Assembly (NCBI GenBank): GCA_020137815.1
Contig: CM035351.1
Location: 2,005,409-2,069,408 of the forward strand
Reading direction: 5' to 3'
From: Hormiphora californensis
Taxonomy: Eukaryota; Ctenophora; Tentaculata; Cydippida; Pleurobrachiidae
DNA length: 64,000 bases
The position numbers and the translations under genes were made by a program. Under the pieces are notes generated by a model, which saw nothing but the letters and a program-made list of their open reading frames with translations, was not told the origin of the DNA and searched no databases. Shown here in pieces: positions 34,274 to 46,500 of the stretch; position 1 is the first letter of the stretch; each line of letters starts with the position of its first letter.

Positions 34274-35692
34274 AGGGACCTGGTTCCATAATGGTATAAG
34301 TGCAGATATACCAAAATGGAGATAACAGTGGGAGCATGTTTGGGATGGTCTAATGTACCTCCTGACCAATTTTGGTGAAGATCTGACCTCGGGAACACAA
34401 AAAAAAACTTTGGTACATCTTAACTTATACCACCACTTTTGCAGTTTTTTGGCCTCCTTGGGATATCTTAAGATAGTAAAAAGGCTTCAAAATACGCTTG
34501 GGGGTATATCTGCAGATGTACCACCCTTAGACAGTTACCATGTATGGTATATCTGCAGATATACCAATTATTAATAGAAGTTTTGGTATATCTGCAGATG
34601 TACCAATTAGAAATTATAGAAATTTTGGTATATCTGCAAAAATGCACCTTCAAAAAATATAAAACTAGGTACATCTGCAGATATACCAGCCAATATTTTT
34701 TATAAACGGTGGTATATCTGCATATGTACCACTTATCTAAAACAATAATGGTATATCTGCAGATATACCACTTATAATAATAGGAGGTTGGTATATCTGA
34801 GACTAAACTTTTTCTACGGGCCGAGAATTTTTGCTGTTTTGTTGGAATCTGTTACTTTTTACTAGAAGTTGAGGATAATTGCTTGAGGTTTCTAAAATGC
34901 ATAGGGTTGACGGGGTAAGATTGTATATTCAATGGAGTGCAACTGCTTGAAGTTTAAAAAACAGTTTTTTGCGATTATCTCAAAATGCACTTTCTGCAGA
35001 TATATGAGGCATAAACTCTTGCCAGTGGCGCGTTATTTCAGATACCTTTCTCCCAGCGCGCCGCTGGGAGAAGGTAGCTGTAGTTTATCCGCCACTGGCG
35101 GATAAACTGGTTTAAATCACGACGACGATCCCGAGGCGTAGCCGAGGGAGAGGCGGAGGGGTTTAAACCTATAACGTGCCAGTGGCAAGAGTTTATGGGT
35201 TATATACCCTGCTTTAGTTGTTTGTTTCAAGTATTACACACAAACAAGAGAGAGAACACTAATCAAAACACAAAAAGAGAACTGAGAAACAGTCAAAAAC
35301 ATCTTTCAATTGAGTGTACATTGTTTGGTAACAGTTACTAAGGAGAGAGAGAAAGAAATAACAAGATATGGGGCATGCCAGACATAACACAGAGGAATGG
35401 AGATAGTGAAACAAAAGGGAAGATAAGAGAGAGTAATTGACGGAATGTGTTGTTTCTTTCTCTCCAATTTAGTGTGTAACTCTTCCAAACAGTGTTCCCT
35501 CTGTATTTCAGTAAGAACTGATCATTTACACACACTTTGAATGTAACATAGGGGTTAAAAATAAATAACCTGCCAGTGGGAAATAATCTGCCGCTGGACT
35601 GGCTGTTTATCGAGAGCGCGCTAGTGGGACTTCTCGCCACTGGCGCATTATTTAAGTTAGCAGGGTATATACCATTATGGAACCAGGTCCCT
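34274..35692. mobile_element. 1.4-kb inverted-repeat element with nested units
   Basis: Ends AGGGACCTGGTTCCATAATG and CATTATGGAACCAGGTCCCT are exact inverses. The left third (34515-34800) holds some six copies of GGTATATCTGCAGATATACC or near relatives, each itself a palindrome with a PstI-like CTGCAG. The right two thirds (about 34998-35668) is a separate unit that also occurs, inverted, at 42685-43352. No transposase. Confidence 0.85.
34998..35668. repeat. 0.67-kb dispersed repeat, copy 1
   Basis: Shares with 42685-43352 (opposite orientation) the segments GAGGCATAAACTC, GCGCCGCTGGGAGAAGGTAG, TTTATCCGCCACTGGCGGAT, ATCCCGAGGCGGAGCC-like and GCAGGGTATATA. CCACTGGCGG and relatives recur as short palindromes at both ends. 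Confidence 0.9.
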
Positions 35693-35830
35693 CTCTGTTA
35701 TCAATAATTTATAGTGTACAAAGTTTTGCATTTATACATCTTATTCACATGATTTCCCTTCGTATTTCACGATATATCTACTCAACAAAAATATACCTAA
35801 CAACTTCTTCAACTCAGTGTGTGTCACATC

Positions 35831-36811
35831 ATGTTGTACGATGTATGTGTGATCATAGGAGCGGCTATTCTCTCCATGACTCTGGCAACCCGACCTGAAC
35901 TTGTCTTTCCCTTCCCTAACATCTTCACATCCTCCCCACACCTCCTGTTCGCCCTCGTCACATCCACCCTACTCCTCATCCCAAAGAGTATCAATCCCGT
36001 TACTGCCTTCTGGAATGGTAAGTGTTATACAAACAGCTCAATTTCTGAGCTGTGATTGGTCAATGTAGGTCACGTGGTACCTGCAGTCGCAACACTTTCT
36101 GAGCTGTGATTGGTCAATGTAGGTCACGTGGTGCCTGCAGTTGCAACTCTTTCTGAGCTGTGATTGGTCAATGTAGGTCACGTGGTGCCTGCAGTCGCAA
36201 CTCTTTCTGAGCTGTGATTGGTCAATGTAGGTCACGTGGTGCCTGCAGTTGCAACTCTTTCTGAGCTGTGATTGGTCAATGTAGGTCACGTGGTACCTGC
36301 AGTTGCAACTCTTTCTGAGCTGTGATTGGTCAATGTAGGTCACGTGGTGCCTGCAGTCACAACTCTAATATCGACCTCTTGTTTAGGTGCTAAAGTGGCT
36401 GGAACAGTGGCCCTATGGACTGTAGTTTTGGTGCTGTTTGGTGCACCCATTGGTTCATTTGATAACTTATTCTGTGTAGCGTTACTGATGACGGCTACCA
36501 CTCACCCATTAACTGTCCCGGTAAGCATCTCTAATCCATCTCTCCCCCCTCTCCCTCGAAGGAACCAATCCTCTCAAACCACATCATTTCTCCGGCCCCT
36601 TTCTGACCCTCTGGTCCTCTAGGTTAAACTCAGAGTAATGGTTGTCCTCGCTGCGGGATGGATTGGCTCTATTCCAATGTTCCTAGACTGGAACCAGCCA
36701 TGGCACACTTGGCCTCGGCCGGTTATGGCAGGGCTTGCTGTGGGTCATCTTGTCGTCAAGGCACTACCCTACATCAAAGTTGATTCAGAGACTGTTTTTA
36801 AACACTTGTAA
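35831..36811 (+). CDS. PIGF: PIGF, GPI ethanolamine-phosphate transferase stabiliser
   Basis: Three exons join in phase: 35831-36017, 36387-36520, 36623-36811, giving about 170 residues, shorter than the human 219. The protein is almost wholly hydrophobic, with five or six membrane spans. Diagnostic features are the FGAPIGSFDNLFCVALLMTA segment (family: FGAPL near a span) and WIGSIPMFLDWNQPWHTWP in exon 3, the signature loop of PIG-F. Known role: ER membrane partner of PIGO and PIGG in adding ethanolamine phosphate to GPI anchors. Intron 1 contains a 54-bp repeat with CCAAT and CACGTG motifs. It lies 150 bp ahead of DPH5 on the same strand. Confidence 0.88.
36040..36364. repeat. 54-bp minisatellite with CCAAT and E-box in every unit
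   Basis: Six copies of a unit starting TTTCTGAGCTGTGATTGGTC and continuing through GGTCACGTGGT and CTGCAGT, with only a few substitutions. Each unit has ATTGG (inverted CCAAT) and CACGTG 12-15 bp apart. It sits in PIGF intron 1. Confidence 0.95.
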
Positions 36812-36962
36812 TGGAACTAAAAACGTGTAATCTATTTGAGTTAATCATTAATGAGTGCGTATACATGTGTTTTTCTCTTCAGCGTAAAATTTTTAATTTG
36901 AATTTGAAATTCCATGTGTTTATTGTTTCAACCCAATCATCTCTACTAATCCCCTCTGTAGG

Positions 36963-38177
36963 ATGCTCTATCTGGTTGGGCTAGGTTTGGGTGACGTAAC
37001 AGATATCACAGTTAAAGGTCTAGAGGTGGTTCGGTCATGTGACCAAGTCTTCCTGGAAGCCTATACTTCTCTTCTAATCAGTTCCGAAACAAGTGAACTC
37101 GAATCATACTACAACAAGAAGATCCAGATAGCAGACCGGGAGGTCGTGGAGAGTGGTTGTGAGTGTATTTTGGGCCCTGCGAAGGACCAGAATATTGCCT
37201 TTTTAGTAGTGGGTGACCCGCTGGGTGCAACAACTCATACGGACCTGATATTACGAGCAGTTGAGAGGGGCATATCTTACAAGGTTATCCATAATGCGAG
37301 TATAATGAATGCCATAGCGAGTACGGGCCTGCAGTTATACAACTTTGGAGAGACAGTCAGTATTTGTTTTTGGAAGGAAAACTGGAGGCCTACCAGTTTT
37401 GTTGATAAGATCATCGCCAATCTGAAACGAGGACTTCATGTTTTGTGTCTTCTCGATATTACGTGTAGGTTGGGATGGAGGGCGCGCGCGCGCAATTCTT
37501 AACAAGCCCACGATTTCAGCACTTCGCGCACCTGCGTTTTTCTTCCTAACTCACGGATTAAGCCGTCACGTGGCGGTAAACCTTCCCACATGTCTCCATT
37601 TTCACAATCACATGTCCATTTCAAGTACCCCCTTTTTAGGTCAAGGAAATCGATTGGACAAAGATGGTCCGAGGGCAGAAGGTGTACGAACCACCACAGT
37701 ACATGTCTGTCAATACAGCTGTTCAGCAGATATTGGAAAATCTGAAGGAGAGGGGAGATGACGATGGTGATGTGCTCTCAGAAGATTCCCTTGCCGTGGG
37801 TGTGGCGAGGCTCGGTTCAGATAAACAGACAATCATCTCAGGTAAATGTGTAAAACTCAGCCCTCAGGTATGATCTGTCTGATCTGACTTCTGAGAATCA
37901 AGACGGGGTCTGGCGTCACCAGACAGGGTACGAATACGATTAATGAATTCCAACCCCCCTCCCCCATTACTTAGTCCCAGCTAAAATTAGTAAATTCCCA
38001 CAATCTCATGTCTAACTGTCTAAACCCCTCTCAATTACAGGTACACTCAGACAGTTGGTAGATACAGAATTCGGTGAACCACTCCACAGTCTCTGTATTG
38101 TTGGAAAGCTCCACGCACTTGAGGCAGATATGTTACGACATTTTGCTGTGGACAAAAGTGTCATTCCCGTATTGTAG
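36963..38177 (+). CDS. DPH5: diphthine methyl ester synthase DPH5
   Basis: Three exons: 36963 to about 37457, 37640-37841 and 38041-38177 (exons 2 and 3 join in phase). The protein opens with the family's MLYLVGLGLGDVTDITVKGL, followed by LEAYTSLL, FLVVGDPLGATTHTDL (SAM-binding), IHNASIMNAIASTGLQLYNF, VYEPPQYMSVNTAVQQ and, near the C-terminus, GEPLHSLCIVG. Known role: SAM-dependent methylation of the histidine precursor of diphthamide in eEF2, in the cytosol. About 275 residues, normal length. Exon 1 should end just after LCLLDI, but the visible GT donors there leave the phase one base off, so one base may be wrong. ATG 36963 follows a TGTAG acceptor-like site. Confidence 0.92.
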
Positions 38178-38360
38178 TAGTATCCCTCGGTTTACTGTAA
38201 TGGTGCTGTTAACTTATTATCTCTCGCATTCGAGTCTTTTAGCTCCCTTCGTTTAATTGTTTTGTGATGTCCCCCTAACCTCTCTCACACTAGCGTGGTG
38301 TTACACTACTCTCCTGCACTCCATAGGATGGCTACTTGGTGAAGGTTTCACTGTTTCATA

Positions 38361-38839
38361 ATGGCTAGTAAGGATGACCTGAGGCAGTTCATTGGTAGTG
38401 GGATAGAGCATATGGCAGTCATGGCCGATCGAGAGAGGACACCCAGTACTAGCAGCAGTAGTGTCTGTGGTAGCACTTCCCTTCCCTCAGCTCCTGCTCC
38501 TCCTGATTCACTGGTGAGCTTTTGTTTGTTTGTTTGTTTGTTTGTTTGTTTGTTTGTTTGTTTGTTTGTTTGTTTGTTTGTTTGTTTGTTTGTTTGTTTG
38601 TTTGTTTGTTTGTTTGTTTGTTTGTTTGTTTGTTTGTTTGTTTGAAGGGATCTCGATAATAATAATTCCATGTTCTAAGGTATTGAGTGAAATAGGAGCG
38701 AGGCTTGAGGCAACATCAAAAGATCTGGAGGGGATGTTGACTTGGCTGGAGGGAGAGATCGATGGTATTAGTGGTCATACCTCCCTGATGGTCGACCAAC
38801 ATGTAGCTGCTGTAGATAATATTGCTACAGCTGCTGACC

Positions 38840-38929
<90 letters not shown>

Positions 38930-39417
38930 TCCCCCTCTCTCCCTATCTCTCAAACTATTGTCCCAAGCAAACCACGTTTGGTCTGATTGATTGACGTAGG
39001 GAACTCTCCCCTCGTGGTGTTTGAAATAACTCTACTTCTTTTTGTTCTATGATCATATTTCAAAGCCCTACCAAAATTTACAAGAAGACTGGCACTGCCG
39101 GTTAATTACTCCCATTGTCCATGCAATCCACCTTGACCCTTTGAGGCCCATAGTGATTTGCTGGTCGAAATTTTCTAATTCTTCCTGGAAATACTCTAAG
39201 AAAAATACCGTGTATATTTTCATCAACAATTCCTCTCTTCCTCTCTAGGTCAATTAAAGCGATGTACTCCCTCCTATCGCGGTCCACAGAAATCCAGGAT
39301 CGCCTTGTCAAAGTTGAAATGATGTCAGCCCACCTAAAATCAATCGTAAAGTACCTCGAAAGATTGGATACCACAGTTAAGACTTTTAAATTACCACAAA
39401 AGCCACCCCCAAGTTGA
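38361..39417 (+). CDS. BORCS6: BORCS6-like subunit of the BORC lysosome-positioning complex
   Basis: Three exons: 38361-38513, 38680-38840, 39249-39417; the last two junctions close in phase. A Ser-rich N-terminus is followed by an all-helical C-terminal half, LEATSKDLEGMLTWLEGEID, HVAAVDNIATAADQ and SIKAMYSLLSRSTEIQDRL, ending in YLERLDTTVKTF. The SIKAMYSLLSR block matches the conserved SIKGMYTLLAR of BORCS6 (lyspersin). Known role: part of BORC, which recruits ARL8 for kinesin-driven lysosome movement. At about 160 residues it is much shorter than the vertebrate protein, which has a long disordered N-terminus. Intron 1 is nearly all TTTG, and intron 2 starts with CT repeats. Confidence 0.8.
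38516..38644. repeat. (TTTG)n microsatellite in BORCS6 intron 1
   Basis: About 31 TTTG units immediately after the donor; the intron is little more than this tract. Confidence 0.97.
38846..38930. repeat. (CT)n microsatellite in BORCS6 intron 2
   Basis: CT tract starting directly after the donor GTAAGT at 38841. Confidence 0.97.
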
Positions 39418-39631
39418 TGTATTCTGTTCTGCATGGTGTGTTTGATTTGTTTCTGTGTGTATAATATCAAGAATAATGAATACGAGGATTTTTGTTCAGT
39501 TTTCCATTTTTGTTTTGTTGCTCAAGAGAGAGAGAGAGAGAGAGAGAGATAGAAGGAATATCTAAAGCTTTGTTTAATGGCTAATATTTCTTTATACCCC
39601 CCCCCCCCAACTAACATCCCATCCTATAGAA

Positions 39632-40486
39632 ATGTTGCTAGCACGCCGCCTCCTCTCTCTCCCCTCCACTTTATGTCGCTCCCTCGGTACCTACAAATAT
39701 CTTGATGTTCAAGAGGCCCGGCCCAAAGTATACCAAGTCAACCTGAACCGTCCTGCCAAACGTAACGCCCTCTCCATGGAGATGTGGTCGGAGATAGGAC
39801 AATGCTTCAACGAGTTATCCAACACTCCCTCATGTCGTGTTGTTGTGTTATCGGGTGCTGGCAAGATGTTCTGTGCCGGTATTGATCTGGGTGCATTCCT
39901 CAGTGTCGTGCCCCGGCAACCCGACCAAGCACACAAATCCCTCCAACTTATTGAAACAATCAGAAAGCTGCAGGATGATTTCACAGCTGTGGAGAAGTGC
40001 CGGAAGCCCGTTATCGCGGCTGTCCATGGTCCCTGTATTGGCGGGGGTGTTGATCTGATATCAGGGACAGATATCCGGCTCATGTCCGCTGACTCATTCA
40101 TCCAAGTCAAGGAGGTTGATCTGGGGTTGGCTGCAGATGTCGGAACACTCCAACGACTCCCCAAGATAGTTGGTAGTCAGAGCTTGGTTAGCGAGTACTG
40201 CCTAACTGGGAGGAAGGTATTTAGTGATGAGGCACTGCGTGTTGGGGTTGTCAGTAGAGTTCTCCCGGACCGGTCTGCAGTTGTGGAGTGTGCCCTGGAT
40301 ATGGCACAGAGGATCGCTTCAAAGAGCCCAGTAGCAGTACAGGGTACTAAGAGTAACCTTGTGTATAGTAGGGACCACACAACACAGGAGGGGTTGGACA
40401 GGGTCGCCCTGTGGAATAGTGCCATGCTGCTAGGTAACGATATTGTTACTGCCATGTCCGGGGGAAGTGAGTTCGAGGATGCTTGA
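39632..40486 (+). CDS. ECH1: delta(3,5)-delta(2,4)-dienoyl-CoA isomerase
   Basis: Intronless 284-codon frame from ATG 39632. The first 20 residues (MLLARRLLSLPSTLCRSLG) are basic and amphipathic, as in a mitochondrial presequence. The crotonase fold follows: LNRPAKRNALSMEMW, MFCAGIDLGAFL (oxyanion hole), GPCIGGGVDLISGTDIRLMS and EVDLGLAADVGTLQRLPKI, the last being the ECH1 signature with the catalytic Glu and Asp. It isomerises 3,5-dienoyl-CoA to 2,4-dienoyl-CoA in oxidation of odd-position unsaturated fatty acids. It ends EFEDA, so the peroxisomal SKL seen in vertebrates is absent; a purely mitochondrial location is inferred. Length is about 40 residues shorter than human. Confidence 0.94.
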   Translation: MLLARRLLSLPSTLCRSLGTYKYLDVQEARPKVYQVNLNRPAKRNALSMEMWSEIGQCFNELSNTPSCRVVVLSGAGKMFCAGIDLGAFLSVVPRQPDQAHKSLQLIETIRKLQDDFTAVEKCRKPVIAAVHGPCIGGGVDLISGTDIRLMSADSFIQVKEVDLGLAADVGTLQRLPKIVGSQSLVSEYCLTGRKVFSDEALRVGVVSRVLPDRSAVVECALDMAQRIASKSPVAVQGTKSNLVYSRDHTTQEGLDRVALWNSAMLLGNDIVTAMSGGSEFEDA

Positions 40487-40783
40487 AGGGAGGATTGTAA
40501 AGATTTTGTGATTGTTATTGTGATTTATTATGTGTTAGTAGCGGGGGTGGGAGATAAGAAGAAGGGAGCTAGTATTAATAGCTGCTATTATTCTTGAATA
40601 TTCCCAGAATTATAATCGAAATATTAATCCATGAGTCTGCAGCATTGCTTTGTATATCAATCCTTCTCTCTGATCACGCCATACATTTCCAAGAAACAGA
40701 TATCATGTTTGGTCTAATTGCGGTGCAGCTCCGCAGTTCTCCCTCTCCCTCTCTCTCTCTCTCTCCCTCCCTCTCTAGCTATT

Positions 40784-42535
<1,752 letters not shown>

Positions 42536-42684
42536 CACCCTCCCTCCTCAGCACTGGGCGATGACCTCTATATTTAGTACCCCCACCTCCCCCTCCTTAG
42601 CACTGGGCGATGAGTAGGATATTAGCAATCCTCTTCCTATAAATACCTGTTTGTCGTCACCAGGACCATTTAGTTTATAGTCTT

Positions 42685-43352
42685 ATATACCCTGCTAACT
42701 TAAATAACCCGCCAGTGGCGAGAAGTCCCACTGGCGCGCTCTCAATATACAGCCAGTCCAGCGGCAGATTATTTCCCACTGGCTGGCTGTTTATTATTAA
42801 CTCCTATGTTACATTCAAAGTGTGTGTAAATGATCAGTTCTTACTGAAATACAGAGGGAACACTGTTTGCAAGAGTTACACACTGCATTGGAGAGAAAGA
42901 AACAACACATTCCGTCAATTTCTCTCTCTTTATCTCCCCTTTTGTTTCACTATCTCAATTCCTCTGTGTTATGTCTGGCATGCCCCATATCTTGTTATTT
43001 CTTTCTCTCTCTCCTTAGTAACTGTTACCAAACAATATACACTCAATTGAGAGATGTTTTTGACTGTTTCTCAGTTCTCTTTGTGTGTTTTGATTAGTGT
43101 TTTCTCTCTTGTTAGTGTGTAATACTTGAAACAAACAACTAAAGCAGGGTATATAACCCATAAACTCTGACCAATGGCACGTTATTGGTTTAAACCCCTC
43201 CGCCTCTCCCTCGGCTCCGCCTCGGGATCGTCGTCGTGATTTAAACCAGTTTATCCGCCACTGGCGGATAAACTACAGCTACCTTCTCCCAGCGGCGCGC
43301 TGGGAGAAAGGTATCTGAAATAACGTGCCAGTGGCCAGAGTTTATGCCTCAT
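42685..43352. repeat. 0.67-kb dispersed repeat, copy 2 (inverted)
   Basis: Reverse-complement copy of 34998-35668, between ELP5 and the mucin gene. Roughly nine tenths identical by eye, with short deletions. Ends carry TATATACCCTGCTAACTT and GAGTTTATGCCTCATGTATA. Confidence 0.9.
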
Positions 43353-43507
43353 GTATAACTAACGTGGATGATTGCGACTTTTTTAAGTTCTGAATTTCCC
43401 CGTTTCTTGGGGTATTTATTTATTTGACACCCGGTTTAATAGTAATCCCGCGATGGTTTGCATGCTTCACACTTTCAATCAAAAGTCACACCTTTCCCTT
43501 ATCTAGC

Positions 43508-46500
43508 ATGGTACGGTTACTATGGTTACTGACATTTGTTTACCATGGAGCCGCGCTCAGTAGTGTATCCTCCACTTGTGATTGTTCATCTCCTATCGGA
43601 CAACTAACTCGTAAGTGTTAAACTCGAAATAACTTTGCTGCTACAAAATAACTTTGCAAATGTAAAATAACTTTGCGACTATGAAATAACTTTACGAAGA
43701 CATTGAGTATTTATTCGAATGTTTCAGAGACCTGTTACGAAGAATGTGAACCACACCTCCGGGTAAAAAGGGCCAGGAGAAGACGTAGGAAAGCAAAAAC
43801 GACAAAACCGGCAACAACGGAGGCCATTACTACAACCGGTTTCACATCTTCTGGCGGATCTTCTAGCTCTTCTGCTGGCTCCTCCGGTTCGACGGCGTTT
43901 ACCACTTCGACCGGCTCAACTTCTTCAGGTGCAACCTCTCCTGCCGCATCTTCCACTGCCGCAACCACCATTAAGATAACCACTACAAAGATAACAACTG
44001 CAAAGATAACAACTCCAAAGATAACCACGCCAAAGGTAACCACGCCAAAGATAACCACGCCAAAGATAACAACTCCAAAGGTAACCACGCCAAAAATAAC
44101 AACTCTAAAGATAACAACTCCAAAGATAACCACGCCAAAGATAAAATCTCCAAAGATGCCAACAACGCCTAAAATAACAACGAGTACGACAAAGATGCCA
44201 ACGACGCAAAAGATAACACTGCCAGGGATAACAACAACGCCTAAAATAACAACGAGTACGACAGAGATAACAACGACGCAAAAGATAACAATGCCAGGGA
44301 CAACAACAACGCCTAAAATAACAACGAGTACGACAGAGATAACAACCACGCAAAAGATAACAATGCCAAAGATAACAACGACGCCTAAGATAACAACGAG
44401 CACGACAAAGATAACAACGACTCCTAAGATAACAATGCCAAAGATAACAACGATGCAAAAGATAACCACTCCAACGGTAACATTTCCTGGCATAACTGCT
44501 TCCAGCAGTCAGCCTTCTACACCCACTACTGGCCAATCTAGTCAGCCTTCTACAACTGCGTCTGAGAAAAACGTATCTGATGAGACGACTAGCGTCATGA
44601 CCAATAACACTGATGCCGATATAGGATATCCAGATAGCCCTAAACTTAACGGTACTGATGGTATGATTACATTGCCTGTCATTCGTGGTGACGGTAAGAC
44701 TACGTTGCTTGGCAACACGTCAGATACAACCACTGCCAGAGGAACTACATCAGAGGTAACCACTGCCGGAGGTACTACATCAGAGGAGAACACGACGGGG
44801 GTTACAACGGGGGTTACAACATCAGGTGGTAGCACACAGGTTACAACGGCAAGTCTAACTCCACCATCCACCACAGGGAGGATGGACAGTTCAATGACCT
44901 CTACTGAATGGACAGGTAATTTTATACAGCTGCATTTTCGCGTTACAACGTTCAGACGAAAGCTCTTAGTTCTTGACATGGGCTTGGGGCACTCCAATTT
45001 AACGGACCAAACTCTTTCCCCTGACCTTCATGCCCCCATCCTATAGGTAGCACAGCAAGTGGCAGCTTCAGTACCCCATCTTTCACATCTGGGGCGTCCA
45101 TGAGCACCGCGTCAGTCCTCCTCCGGGGGGACGACCCTCTACACGACAGTAATGGGAATGCCGGATAGTCCTGCCCCTCTATCCACCACATCCTACCATC
45201 CACCTTGGTGGATCCTCCTCCTCCTCCAGTCAGAGCAGTCCCCTAACTAGTAGCAGTGGAACTGGAACTACTAGTGCGGGAAACTCAGACTCCCCCGATG
45301 TTACTACTTTATTTGAGGTTAGTTGGGGGTGATACTGGGTGATACTGGGGTGATACTGGGGTGATACTAGGGTGATACTGGGGTGATACTAGGGTGATAC
45401 TGGGGTGATACTGGGGTGATACTGGGGTGATACTGGACCAATCAATGGATTCCTTTTCTACACTACCACATCCGGCTTATTCAAGTATATCGTATACTGC
45501 ATAAACGATAACAAATTCATTTTATTTTCTAGACATCAGATACGGGCGGTAAGAGAAGCTTGTTTTTAAACTCGCTTGTTTTATAGTTTTAGGCTGTTTT
45601 CCTAGGTTACAATAGGGCAGTTTTAGAGAACACGTCAATCTTCCCACGCGGTGGGCTATAGGAATTCAGTTCAATAAAGCACATATTTGTTCCTAGCCCC
45701 TGCCGCGACTTCCCTACACTATACCTCGAACATTTGTTGCTAAAGCTAACACCTCCTCTCCATAATAGAACCAACTGATTCGGCTAGTACCACCGCACCT
45801 TTCAAGTCAACAACTGCCTTCGAAACGCCATCTGAGAGAATCCCTGAGGTCACCACCCAACCCCTTCGGGATAATTTCCGGCTGATGATGGCTGAGATTG
45901 ATTGGCCAGATGCGTAAGTGTGGGCTGCATATATATCATTTCAAATCTGGTGTTGGCACACACCAAACTACTTATCATATTGGGAAACGACCGTGAGAAT
46001 ATAATCACGTAATATTGGAGACCTAATAGGGATAACTGGCCGTCTCTGTATACTAAAGTTATCCGTCTCAGTACTAAAGTTATCCACGAAACTGATCCCC
46101 CTCAACCATTCCAGGCTTTCAGAAGTACCGGAGAAGTTTCGAAAGTCGCTAAAAAGCTGCACCAACCAGTACGGTGAAAAGATCAATGTTCTGGGGTTCG
46201 AGTTGGGGAACAGTGGAGCTGATCCCCTCATGTGTTTTAGCTACAAAAACCTGGGCAAGAATGACTTGCCGGCTGCTGACAGCATTGTTTCCATCAGAAC
46301 AGATCGACTCAGGGTAGGTGATTTAGGGAGGGCCGGGCGGCGGGCCCAATAATGGGGTAAGGGTCTGCTATCGGAATGATAGACATGTGACATGTCCGTG
46401 CATGGTGTCATCTAGCACCCTTCTTCACTTTCTCTATTCTGAGAGAGCTGAAGAAGGGTCCGATACAAGTGCTTTACACCACCTCATTCCCACCTGTAGA

